From: DAOTEJ01 sp035454085
GTDB lineage: Bacteria > Pseudomonadota > Gammaproteobacteria > Burkholderiales > Burkholderiaceae_F
Assembly (NCBI GenBank): GCA_035454085.1
Contig: DAOTEJ010000050.1
Coordinates: 1-19,047, forward strand
Direction: 5' to 3'
DNA: 19,047 nucleotides
The notes below the pieces were generated by a model. It did no database searches and was not told where the DNA came from. It was given only the letters and a program-made list of their open reading frames with translations. The translations under genes were made by a program, and so were the position numbers. Of this stretch, positions 1 to 6,082 are shown one piece after another (the stretch's first letter is position 1; every line of letters begins with the position of its first letter).

Positions 1-509
1 AGCGCGTCGCGGTGATCGGCGGCGGCAACTCGGGCGTCGAGGCGGCGATCGACCTGGCCGGCATCGTCGAGCACGTGACGCTGATCGAGTTCGACACCAA
101 GTTGCGCGCCGACGAGGTCCTGCAGCGCAAGCTCAGGAGCCTGCCCAACGTGAAGATCCTGCTCAACGCGCAGACCACCGAGGTGCGCGGCGACGGGCAG
201 AAGGTAGTGGGCCTGGCCTACACCGACCGCGCCAGCGGTGCGAGCCACGCCATCGACCTGGCGGGCGTGTTCGTGCAGATCGGCCTGCTGCCCAACACCG
301 ACTGGCTCAAGGGCACGCTGGCACTGTCCAAGTTTGGCGAGATCGAGATCGACGCGCGCTGTCACACCTCGCTGCCCGGCGTCTTTGCCGCGGGGGACGC
401 GACGACCGTGCCCTACAAGCAGATCGTGATCGCCATGGGCGAGGGCTCGAAGGCAGCGCTCTCGGCCTTCGATCACCTGATCCGCACGCCGGTGGCCGTC
501 GCCGCGTAG
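1..509 (+). CDS. ahpF: Alkyl hydroperoxide reductase subunit F (C-terminal part)
   Basis: Only the last ~168 codons are present; the frame is open from base 3 and the start lies upstream of the window. AhpF is the cytoplasmic FAD/NAD(P)H disulfide reductase that recycles the peroxiredoxin AhpC during peroxide detoxification. The visible part holds the dinucleotide-binding glycine motif GGGNSG near its beginning, in the order of the NADH-binding domain. It ends with the second FAD-contact motif GVFAAGDATTVPYKQ followed by IAMGEGSKAALSAFDHLI, typical of the AhpF/TrxR fold C-terminus. The CxxC redox pair and thioredoxin-like N-terminal domain would be upstream and cannot be checked, so a shorter thioredoxin-reductase-like protein is possible, but the C-terminal wording matches AhpF better. 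It ends just before a strong palindromic terminator and faces the next gene tail to tail. Confidence 0.88.
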   Translation, partial: RVAVIGGGNSGVEAAIDLAGIVEHVTLIEFDTKLRADEVLQRKLRSLPNVKILLNAQTTEVRGDGQKVVGLAYTDRASGASHAIDLAGVFVQIGLLPNTDWLKGTLALSKFGEIEIDARCHTSLPGVFAAGDATTVPYKQIVIAMGEGSKAALSAFDHLIRTPVAVAA

Positions 510-530
510 GCGCGCAGCGCGCCGGAAAAC

Positions 531-560
531 GACAAGGGGCGCCCGCGGGCGCCCCTTGTC
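531..560. terminator. Perfect 30-bp palindrome, bidirectional terminator candidate
   Basis: The 30 bases are an exact inverted repeat of 15 + 15 with no mismatch (arm GACAAGGGGCGCCCG). It lies 21 bp after the ahpF stop and 20 bp after the stop of the convergent solute-binding-protein gene, so it is well placed to end both transcripts. As RNA it would fold into a G+C-rich hairpin after losing a few central pairs to the loop. There is no clear U-tract on the + strand. On the - strand read-out the flank is TTTTCC (from GGAAAA at 523-528), which gives that direction a better intrinsic-terminator look. Confidence 0.75.
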
Positions 561-580
561 ACGTCGCCGTCGCGGCTGGG

Positions 581-1555
581 CTACTGCTCGAGCTTGATGC
601 CCTGGCGCTTGACCAGATCGATCATCTTGGCGCGCTCCGCGTCCATCTGCGCGCCGAACTGCGCCGGCGTGTTGCCCACCGGCTGGGCGCCCTGGGCGCG
701 CAGCTTGTCGCGCACCTCGGGCGTGGCCAGCGCCTTGACCGCCGCGTCGTGCAGGCGGGCGATCACCGCGTCGGGCGTGCCGGCGGGCGCGATCAGGCCG
801 TACCAGGCCATGTCGTTGACCGGCACCATCTTCAGCTCGGCGAAGGTCGGCACGTTGGGCAGCACGTCCACGCGCTGCGGCGCGGCTACGGCGAGTGCGC
901 GCAGCTTGCCGCTCTGGATGTGGGGCAGCGACGAGGGCAGGTTGTCGAACAGGATCTCGACCTGGCCGGCCAGCACGTCGTTAAGCGCCGGGCCCGCGCC
1001 GCGGTACGGGATGTGCAGGATGTAGGTCCCGGTCGTGGTCTTGAACAGCTCGCCCATCATGTGGCCGATGCCGCAGGTGCCCGAGGTCGCGAACGAGAAC
1101 TTGCCGGGCTTGGACTTGAGCAGGGCGACGAACTCGCTCATGTCCTTGGCGGAGATCCTGCCCGGATTGACGACCACCACGTTGGGCACGGCGGCCAGGT
1201 TGGTGATGGGCTTGAAGTCCTTGGCCGCATCGTAGGCCAGCTTGGGGTTGCAGGCCGGGTTCACCGCCATGGTCGACACGGTGGCCATGCCGATGGTGTA
1301 GCCGTCGGGCGTGGCCTTGGCCACCTCGGTGGCACCGATCGCGCCGCCGCCGCCGCCGCGGTTTTCGACCACCACCGGCTGGCCGAGCTGCTTGCCGAGC
1401 TGGTCGGCGACCACGCGGCCAACGATGTCGGTCGTGCCCCCCGGCGGGAAGGGGATGATCAGGCGGACGGGCTTGTTGGGAAAGGCCTGGGCCAGGGCCA
1501 GCGCGGGAGCGAGCGCCAGGGCCGAGGCCGCCAGCCAGCGGCGGAACGTGGGCAT
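581..1555 (-). CDS. Bug/TctC-family periplasmic solute-binding protein
   Basis: A 324-residue protein of the Bug family, the extracytoplasmic binding component of tripartite tricarboxylate-type (TTT) uptake systems, which usually bind carboxylates or small aromatic acids. The start chosen is the ATG at 1555 because AAGGAG sits 7 nt upstream and the N-terminus is then a clean signal peptide (PTFRRW, then a hydrophobic Ala/Leu core ending ALALAQA). The longer open frame to 1660 adds an Arg/Pro-rich stretch unlike a protein. Family hallmarks seen: FPNKPVRLIIPFPPGG immediately after the signal peptide, TTDIVGR, GQPVVVENRGGGGGAIG, and the AYDAAKDFKPIT and VLPNVPTFAEL segments. No TctA/TctB membrane genes are adjacent, so it is an orphan binding protein, which is common in Burkholderiales. 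The ligand cannot be predicted from the sequence. Confidence 0.9.
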   Translation of the reverse strand: MPTFRRWLAASALALAPALALAQAFPNKPVRLIIPFPPGGTTDIVGRVVADQLGKQLGQPVVVENRGGGGGAIGATEVAKATPDGYTIGMATVSTMAVNPACNPKLAYDAAKDFKPITNLAAVPNVVVVNPGRISAKDMSEFVALLKSKPGKFSFATSGTCGIGHMMGELFKTTTGTYILHIPYRGAGPALNDVLAGQVEILFDNLPSSLPHIQSGKLRALAVAAPQRVDVLPNVPTFAELKMVPVNDMAWYGLIAPAGTPDAVIARLHDAAVKALATPEVRDKLRAQGAQPVGNTPAQFGAQMDAERAKMIDLVKRQGIKLEQ

Positions 1556-1671
1556 GCGAGGTCTCCTTGTAGAGGTGGCGCCAGGCTCTGTTGGCCCGGC
1601 TGCGTCGAAGGATACCTGCTCACGCGGGGCGGGCGGGGCGGCCGAGTCGCCACCCCGCATCCCGGCCGCGC

Positions 1672-2571
1672 CTAGGCCTGACGAATCAGCAACACCGGTG
1701 TGTCGCCCGCCGCAGCCACGCGCGTCGCGGTCGAGCCCATCACCGCGGCCTTGAAGGCGCCGTAGCCGTGCGAGCCCATGACGATGAGGTCCAGCTTGCG
1801 CTTGCGCGCGTAGGCGGCGATCTCGTCGCCAGGATTGCCGGCCAGCCCGACCTCCTGCACCGCGATGCCGGCCTTCTCGAAGGCGGGCCGAACCGTGCGC
1901 AGCGCGCCGGCCAGCTCCTTCTTCTGCAGTTCGAGCACTTCGGCCTCGGACAGCGCCGGCAGCGCCATGCCCGCCATGTCGGGCATCACCGCGCCGGCGT
2001 AGTCGGGCGTGACGTGGATCAGCGTGAACGCGGCCTGCGCGCCGAAGAGCTCGCGGTGCTTGATCACGTAGCGCGCCGCAGCCCGCCCGTACTTGCTGCC
2101 GTCGACCGCGATACCCACGCGCAGTGCCGGCGTGCTGGGCGCCTCCTTGGCGCGCAGGATCAGCAGGGGCTTGAGCGTGTGCGCCAGCACGCCGTGGGTG
2201 ATCGAACCGAAGATCAGGCCCCGCAGCGCCGACCGACCGTGCGACCCCATGACGATGAGGTCCACGTCGTCGTCCTCGGCCGCCTTGGCAATCTGCTCGG
2301 CCGGGTTGCCCACGACATGGCGCGCGATGCAGGTGACGCCGGCCTTGGCCAGGCGCTGCTGCGCCGGCTTGAGGGCCTTCTTGGCTTCGTCGGCGTAATA
2401 GCCTTCGACCACCGACTTGCCGACCACGCGCGCCGCGCGCGCGGGCACCGGCAACTGCACGTTGAGCAGTTCGATGCTCGGTTCACTGCCCATCAGGCTG
2501 CCGCGATGGGCGACGAAGTCCACCGCATTGGCGCTGTAGCTGCTGCCGTCGACCGGGACGAGGATTTTCAT
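1672..2571 (-). CDS. Universal stress protein, two tandem UspA domains
   Basis: A 299-residue cytoplasmic protein made of two consecutive UspA domains (about residues 1-140 and 150-299). Each begins with the beta-strand plus Asp motif (KILVPVDGSSYS; RVGIAVDGSKYG). Each ends with the ATP-binding G-x2-G-x9-G-S/T signature: MGSHG at 108-112 followed by FGS at 121-123, and MGSHG at 265-269 followed by MGS at 278-280. Such ATP-binding tandem Usps accumulate during growth arrest, respiratory limitation or oxygen stress; the biochemical output is unknown. The start ATG at 2571 has AAGGAGG 8 nt upstream. It is separate from the single-domain usp at 5544. A degenerate Crp/Fnr-like site with a TAGACT -10 lies upstream (2594-2635). 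Confidence 0.93.
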   Translation of the reverse strand: MKILVPVDGSSYSANAVDFVAHRGSLMGSEPSIELLNVQLPVPARAARVVGKSVVEGYYADEAKKALKPAQQRLAKAGVTCIARHVVGNPAEQIAKAAEDDDVDLIVMGSHGRSALRGLIFGSITHGVLAHTLKPLLILRAKEAPSTPALRVGIAVDGSKYGRAAARYVIKHRELFGAQAAFTLIHVTPDYAGAVMPDMAGMALPALSEAEVLELQKKELAGALRTVRPAFEKAGIAVQEVGLAGNPGDEIAAYARKRKLDLIVMGSHGYGAFKAAVMGSTATRVAAAGDTPVLLIRQA

Positions 2572-2593
2572 GGACGTGCCTCCTTCGAAGCCC

Positions 2594-2635
2594 AGTCTAG
2601 ATCACTCCCCACCCCGTCACGCTGACTTGCGGCAA
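2594..2635 (-). promoter_or_regulatory. Candidate Crp/Fnr-type promoter of the tandem usp (degenerate box)
   Basis: On the minus strand TTGCC-gcaa-GTCAG (2635 to 2622) is a degenerate match to the FNR-type TTGAY-N4-RTCAA, with 8 of 10 consensus positions. It is followed after 22 nt by TAGACT (2599 to 2594), a 4/6 match to the -10 consensus. The predicted start near 2587 would put the box centre at about -41.5, the class II position. The implied leader is short (~16 nt) but still contains the AAGGAGG ribosome-binding site. Weak on its own; the support is the repetition of the same layout at other genes here. Confidence 0.33.
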
Positions 2636-2681
2636 GCCCGCCGTCGGCACAGCGCCGGCGGCCAGGTGCCGCAGAAGCGCC

Positions 2682-2885
2682 TTACTTCGCCTCGGACTTC
2701 ATCGGGCAGGTGTTGACCCCGAGCAGGCCATAGGCGGGGCAGGTGCGGACCAGGCCCGTGAGCAGCAGCACGACGCCGATGTAGCCCCAGACGCCGATCG
2801 TGCCCATCGCGGCGAGCACGATGAGCACCAGCCCGATGACGATGCGCAGCACGCGGTCGATGCCGCCGACATTGGTCTTGAACAT
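2682..2885 (-). CDS. Small DUF2892 (YgaP-like) inner-membrane protein
   Basis: A 67-residue protein whose whole sequence fits DUF2892, the membrane part of E. coli YgaP. It has the N-terminal NVGGIDRVLRIVIG motif, two hydrophobic segments (about residues 13-28 and 32-46) and the C-terminal RTCPAYGLLGVNTCP with two Cys in the family pattern CPxYxxxGxxTC. DUF2892 proteins are often near rhodanese, sulfur-metabolism or redox genes; the function of the stand-alone form is not established. The start ATG at 2885 has AGAGGAA upstream. It lies 90 bp downstream of the Crp/Fnr regulator on the same strand, so it could be co-transcribed or a direct target (candidate site at 2924-2965). Confidence 0.88.
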   Translation of the reverse strand: MFKTNVGGIDRVLRIVIGLVLIVLAAMGTIGVWGYIGVVLLLTGLVRTCPAYGLLGVNTCPMKSEAK

Positions 2886-2923
2886 GGCGATTCCTCTTGC
2901 GGGTGGATGACAGACAGATCAAC

Positions 2924-2965
2924 ACCCTAGGGCGCCGATTCATTCCCCGCAGTGACGGTCCTCAC
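2924..2965 (-). promoter_or_regulatory. Candidate Crp/Fnr-type promoter of the DUF2892 gene (weak)
   Basis: Minus-strand GTGAG-gacc-GTCAC (2965 to 2952) has the symmetric core GTGA-N6-TCAC, which is the CRP core rather than the FNR core. TAGGGT follows after 22 nt (2929 to 2924). With a start near 2917 the dyad centre falls at about -41.5, the same geometry as at the usp and hemerythrin genes. The dyad starts just beyond the 5' end of the leader, close to the stop of the regulator gene. It could be chance, because only the core bases match. Confidence 0.25.
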
Positions 2966-2975
2966 CCCTGCGCGA

Positions 2976-3665
2976 TCAGCGGCCGGGTACTTCCTCGCCG
3001 GCCGCCACCTTGCGCAGGCGCGCCGCGTCCACGATCTCGATCTCGCCGCGGCCCAGGCGCACCCAGCCCTGAAGCTCGAATTGCTTGAGCAGGCGGCTGA
3101 CCGACTCGCGCGAGGCGCCCAGTTCGGTGGCGATGTCCTGGTGCGACTGCGCCAGGCGCTGGCCGTGGCCCAGCAGGGTCGCCGCGAGACGGCGGTCGAG
3201 CCGCTGGAAGCCCACCGCCTCGACCAGGTCCATGAGCTGGTTCAGGCGTTCGCCAAAGATGGCGAAGATCTCCTCGCGGAAGGGCCGATGTTCCGCCACC
3301 AGCCGGTCGAAGGTGTCGCGCGGCAGGATCGCGAGGTCCACGTCGGTGAGGCATTCGCCGCGCGCCCCGTAGGGAACGCTGCCCAGCAGGCAACTGGTCG
3401 AGATCACGCAGCTTTCGCCGTCGGCCACTTCGTAGAGCGTGACCTCGCGGCCGCTCTCGAGCGACTTCGATACCCGGACCTTGCCGCTGAGCACGATGGG
3501 AAAGCCCATGCATTCGTCGCGCTCGCGGAAGACTTGCGAGCCGGTGGGCAGGCTGACCCGGCGCACGTGGCGGCCTACCTCGTCGCTGAGTTCGGGCGGC
3601 AGATCGGCCAGCGCAGGCAGGGCTTGCCTGAGCGCCTCGACGGTGTCCTGGGAGGTGCTGTCCAA
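2976..3665 (-). CDS. Crp/Fnr-family transcriptional regulator
   Basis: A 229-residue cytoplasmic DNA-binding protein. Residues ~20-125 form the cyclic-nucleotide-binding-like beta-barrel (VSLPTGSQVFRERDEC, FPIVLSGKVRV, LYEVADGESCV). Residues ~126-155 are the long dimer helix. Residues ~155-220 are the winged helix-turn-helix (SHQDIATELGASRESVSRLLKQFELQ, quoted here only to show its motif). The recognition helix carries E187, S190 and R191, the ExxSR triad with which FNR reads TTGAT. The N-terminal cysteine cluster of FNR is absent; the four Cys are at 52, 86, 92 and 105. The start is a TTG at 3665, chosen because GGAAG lies 6 nt upstream and a GATAAT -10 box sits at 3696-3701. The longer frame to an ATG at 3872 would run into the divergent gene and adds atypical sequence. 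The signal sensed is unknown. Confidence 0.87.
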   Translation of the reverse strand: MDSTSQDTVEALRQALPALADLPPELSDEVGRHVRRVSLPTGSQVFRERDECMGFPIVLSGKVRVSKSLESGREVTLYEVADGESCVISTSCLLGSVPYGARGECLTDVDLAILPRDTFDRLVAEHRPFREEIFAIFGERLNQLMDLVEAVGFQRLDRRLAATLLGHGQRLAQSHQDIATELGASRESVSRLLKQFELQGWVRLGRGEIEIVDAARLRKVAAGEEVPGR

Positions 3666-3695
3666 TTTTGGCTTCCGGTGGCGGGTCGGGCCCGC

Positions 3696-3701
3696 ATTAT
3701 C
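3696..3701 (-). promoter_or_regulatory. -10 box of the Crp/Fnr regulator
   Basis: GATAAT on the minus strand (5/6 to TATAAT) in a G+C-rich divergent intergenic region. It implies a transcript start near 3689, 24 nt before the TTG start codon. No convincing -35 hexamer is seen at 16-18 nt spacing, so an activator or a weak promoter is likely. Confidence 0.45.
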
Positions 3702-3800
3702 GCGGCTCGACCGGCAGCCGCGCGAAGCCGGGGACAATCCCCGCTTGTGGCCGCGGCCGCGGCTGGCCGAGCATAGGCCCCCGTCACTTGGGAGTGCAGC

Positions 3801-4643
3801 ATGCAAGCATCGGAACAACAAGCCATTGCCACCGTCGCGGTGCTCGCCGCCTGGGCCGACGGCGCCAAGCACGAGCGCGAGCGCGAGGAACTGCGCCGCG
3901 TGGCCGAATCCCTGGGCTCGAGCGTCAATCTGCCGGCCTTGCTGCAGGAGGTGATCCTCGGGCGGGTGCGCGTTCAGGACGCCGCTGCCGGGCTAGCCAC
4001 CCCGGAGCTGCGCCAGCTCGCCTTCGAGATCGCCGTGGGCGTGGTCGATGCCGACGGCCTGCGCAGCGAGGCCGAGACCCGATTCCTCGCCGAACTCGGC
4101 CAGACCCTCGGCCTGAGCCAGCCNNNNNNNNNNNNNNNNNNNNNNNNNNNNNNNNNNNNNNNNNNNNNNNNNNNNNNNNNNNNNNNNNNNNNNNNNNNNN
4201 NNNNNNNNNNNNNNNNNNNNNNNCCCTTGCAGATGCGGCTGGTGTATCGCGTCGGCGCGGCCTACGGCTACACGCTCGACCGCGATCACATCAAGGACCT
4301 GCTGGCCACGGCGGGCGTGGGCCTCACCGGCCAGTATCTCGAGACCTTCGGGCGCAAGCTCGTGGGCGGCTTGCTGGGCAAGCTGGGCGGCGGCATCGTC
4401 GGCGGCGTGGGGCGCGCGGCCACCGGCGCGGCCTTCTCGTTTGCGACGACCTACGCGCTGGGGCATTTGGCGCGGCGCTATTACGCGCAGGGACGGACCA
4501 TGGATGCGCAGGTGCTGCGCAGCACCTACGCCGATCTGTTCGAGCGAGCTCGCGGCCTGCAGACGCGCCACCTGCCCGAGATCGAGGCGCGCGCGCGCAG
4601 CCTGCGCCCGAACGACCTGCTCTCGCTCGTGCGCTCTGCCTAG
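3801..4643 (+). CDS. TerB-like / DUF697 membrane-associated protein, interrupted by an assembly gap
   Basis: About 280 codons with 100 N in the middle. The N-terminal ~107 residues are helical and acidic and resemble a TerB-like domain (AWADGAKHEREREELRRVA; the FEIAVGVVDADGLRSEAE segment looks like the TerB Asp/Glu repeat, with FLAELGQTLGLS following). After the gap, GYTLDRDHIKDLLATAGVG and the Gly-rich hydrophobic LVGGLLGKLGGGIVGGVG stretch with FSFATTYALGHLARRYYAQGR match the DUF697 pattern found in GTPase-associated inner-membrane proteins. TerB folds are linked to membrane stress and tellurite phenotypes, but no function is proved for this fusion. The ATG at 3801 has GGGAG upstream. The frame is the same on both sides of the N run. 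tcdA begins 10 bp after its stop. Confidence 0.75.
   Translation: MQASEQQAIATVAVLAAWADGAKHEREREELRRVAESLGSSVNLPALLQEVILGRVRVQDAAAGLATPELRQLAFEIAVGVVDADGLRSEAETRFLAELGQTLGLSQXXXXXXXXXXXXXXXXXXXXXXXXXXXXXXXXXXPLQMRLVYRVGAAYGYTLDRDHIKDLLATAGVGLTGQYLETFGRKLVGGLLGKLGGGIVGGVGRAATGAAFSFATTYALGHLARRYYAQGRTMDAQVLRSTYADLFERARGLQTRHLPEIEARARSLRPNDLLSLVRSA
4124..4223. other. Assembly gap 1 (100 N)
   Basis: A run of exactly 100 N inside the TerB/DUF697 gene. The reading frame is continuous across it if the length is taken literally, so either the length happens to be right (or right modulo 3) or the sequence was masked. Confidence 0.99.
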
Positions 4644-4646
4644 AAT
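4641..4646 (+). promoter_or_regulatory. Candidate tcdA -10 box overlapping the upstream stop codon
   Basis: TAGAAT (5/6 to TATAAT) begins with the TAG stop of the preceding gene and ends 7 nt before the tcdA ATG. A start at the usual distance would fall on or next to the ATG, giving a leaderless or near-leaderless mRNA. No good Shine-Dalgarno is seen before this ATG and no strong -35 is visible, so this is a suggestion only. Confidence 0.35.
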
Positions 4647-4653
4647 CGGGCGG

Positions 4654-5463
4654 ATGAACGCGCCCGCGGAGCACGCCCCAGACAGCGACCTTGATCGCCG
4701 CTTCGGTGGCGTCGCGCGCCTTTATGGGGAGGCGGCGGCCGTGCGCCTGCGCAACGCCCACGCGGTGGTCGTCGGTCTGGGCGGGGTGGGCTCGTGGGCG
4801 GCCGAAGCCCTGGCTCGCTGTGGGGTGGGCCGGATCAGCCTGATCGACCTCGATCACGTGGCGCTCAGCAACACGAACCGGCAGATCCAGGCGCTGGGTG
4901 ACGAGTACGGCAAGGCCAAGGTGGCGGTGATGGCCGAGCGCCTCCGTGCCATCCACCCGGCGGTGCAGGTCGACACCGTCGAGGAGTTCGTCGACGCGGG
5001 CAACGCCGCGGCCCTGGTGCCCGCCGCGGATGCGGTGCTCGACTGCATCGACCAGGTCGTCGCCAAGGCTGCTCTGGTGGTCCATTGCCGGGCGCAGCGC
5101 CTGCCGCTGGTGTGCTGCGGGGCCGGCGGCGGGCGCATCGACCCGACCCGCATCCGCCGCGGCGACCTGGCGCGCATCGAGGGCGATCCCCTGCTGGCCA
5201 AGCTGCGCCACCGCCTGCGTCGCGAGCACGGCTTCCCGCGGGTCGATGCACGGGGGCGGGTGCCGGCCTTCGGCGTGCCAGCGGTCTATTCCGACGAGCC
5301 GGTGCGCCGGCCGCCGGTGTGCGAGGGGCAGGACCTGGCCAGCGGCCTGGCCTGCGCGGGCTACGGCTCCAGCGTGATGGTCACGGCGAGCCTCGGGATG
5401 GCGGCTGCGGCGCTTGCCGTCGAGCTGATGCTGGCGAGGGCGGTGGCGTCTGCCGCTGCTTGA
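4654..5463 (+). CDS. tcdA: tRNA threonylcarbamoyladenosine dehydratase (CsdL/YgdL family)
   Basis: A 269-residue E1-like ATP-dependent enzyme that cyclises t6A37 to ct6A37 in ANN-decoding tRNAs, in the cytoplasm. Seen: RRFGGVARLYGEAA at the N-terminus, the nucleotide-binding GLGGVGSW at 41-48, the LIDLDHVALSNTNRQ motif at ~63-78 that contacts ATP, the downstream DCIDQVVAKAAL segment, GAGGGRIDPTRI, and the YSDEPVRRP and GYGSSVMVTASLGMAAA C-terminus. All match TcdA rather than MoeB/ThiF: the Cys pairs of the zinc site typical of MoeB are not apparent, and length and order fit YgdL. The start ATG at 4654 is 10 bp after the upstream stop, so it may be in an operon with it or use its own TAGAAT box. 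Confidence 0.93.
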   Translation: MNAPAEHAPDSDLDRRFGGVARLYGEAAAVRLRNAHAVVVGLGGVGSWAAEALARCGVGRISLIDLDHVALSNTNRQIQALGDEYGKAKVAVMAERLRAIHPAVQVDTVEEFVDAGNAAALVPAADAVLDCIDQVVAKAALVVHCRAQRLPLVCCGAGGGRIDPTRIRRGDLARIEGDPLLAKLRHRLRREHGFPRVDARGRVPAFGVPAVYSDEPVRRPPVCEGQDLASGLACAGYGSSVMVTASLGMAAAALAVELMLARAVASAAA

Positions 5464-5500
5464 CGGCTGTCAAGCGTGCACGGGTGGGGCAACCTAGGCT
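5460..5500 (+). promoter_or_regulatory. Crp/Fnr-type palindrome and class II promoter upstream of usp
   Basis: TTGAC-GGCT-GTCAA (5460-5473) is a perfect 5-4-5 inverted repeat and matches the FNR-type consensus TTGAY-N4-RTCAA; it extends to CTTGA-N6-TCAAG. After exactly 21 nt comes TAGGCT (5495-5500), a 3/6 -10 hexamer, giving a transcript start near 5508. The dyad centre is then at about -41.5, the standard position for class II activation by FNR/Crp. The box overlaps the last 4 bases of tcdA (the TGA stop). A Crp/Fnr gene with the ExxSR recognition helix is 1.8 kb away. Regulation of usp genes by FNR/ANR is known in proteobacteria; the identity of the regulator here is inferred. Confidence 0.62.
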
Positions 5501-5543
5501 AAGGTCAGTGCTGCAGAGTTTCACAATTCGAAAGGCTCCTCCC

Positions 5544-5978
5544 ATGTTCAAGAAGATTCTCGTGCCTACCGATGGTTCGGAGTTGTCGGAAAAGGCCGTT
5601 GTCGGGGCTGCGCGCTTCGCCCGCCAACTGGGCGCAAGCCTGGTGGTGCTCACCGTGACCGAGCCCTACTCGTACAGCAACCTGTCGGAGTACCGCCCGG
5701 AGTCGATCGACGGCTACGACGACCGCATGCTGGCGCTCGCCAACGAGCGCCTGGCTCGCGCGGCCCAGGTTGCCGAAGCCGAGGGCGTCAAGTGCGAGCC
5801 CGTGGTGGTGCGCTCCTTCTCGCCGTTCGAGGCGATCATCGGCGCCACGAAGGAGCAGGGCTGCGATGTCGTATTCATGGCGTCTCATGGCCGCAAGGGG
5901 CTGGCCGCCGTGCTCCTGGGCAGCGAGACCCAGAAGGTCCTCACCCACTCGACCGTGCCGGTAATGGTGTACCGCTAG
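5544..5978 (+). CDS. Universal stress protein, single UspA domain
   Basis: A 144-residue cytoplasmic UspA-fold protein: KILVPTDGSELSEKA at residues 4-18 (ATP-contact Asp10), the central variable loop (YSYSNLSEYRPESIDGY), VVVRSFSPFEAII, and the nucleotide-binding motif ASHGRKG at 113-119 with GS at 126-127, then the last strand TVPVMVYR. The first Gly of the G-x2-G-x9-G-S/T motif is Ala, a frequent variant. The start ATG at 5544 has AAAGG about 9 nt upstream. It follows tcdA by 80 bp, but an FNR-like dyad and -10 box in that space suggest its own promoter, and three hairpins with a U-tract follow, so it is probably monocistronic. ATP binding is likely; cellular role unknown. Confidence 0.93.
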   Translation: MFKKILVPTDGSELSEKAVVGAARFARQLGASLVVLTVTEPYSYSNLSEYRPESIDGYDDRMLALANERLARAAQVAEAEGVKCEPVVVRSFSPFEAIIGATKEQGCDVVFMASHGRKGLAAVLLGSETQKVLTHSTVPVMVYR

Positions 5979-5992
5979 TCAGGAATCAGGAA

Positions 5993-6067
5993 TCGCCCGA
6001 CGGGGCGAGTGCACCGCGGCGATCCGTCGCCGCGCGGCCCGGCAGCTTGGCTGCCGGGCCACTTTTC
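5993..6067 (+). terminator. Three consecutive hairpins, the last a rho-independent terminator
   Basis: Three perfect inverted repeats follow the usp stop. They are 5993-6008 (6-bp stem, 4-nt loop), 6016-6033 (7-bp stem GCGGCGA, 4-nt loop) and 6036-6060 (11-bp stem GGCCCGGCAGC, 3-nt loop TTG). The third is followed by ACTTTTCT, a classic intrinsic terminator. It separates usp from the hemerythrin pair, whose own promoter seems to start about 20 bp downstream. Confidence 0.82.
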
Positions 6068-6082
6068 TGGTGCGGCGCGCGC

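Noticed and set aside
1556..1660. N-terminal extension of the Bug protein
   Set aside because: Arg/Pro/Ser-rich, no ribosome-binding site, and it would bury the signal peptide.
749..1675. 308-codon + strand open frame opposite the Bug gene
   Set aside because: Its composition is that of an antisense shadow in G+C-rich DNA; the opposite strand has a clear Bug protein with signal peptide and ribosome-binding site.
2918..2922. Single FNR half-site (TTGAT on the minus strand) before DUF2892
   Set aside because: The opposite half-site at the correct distance matches only 1 of 5 bases; the dyad at 2952-2965 is a better candidate.
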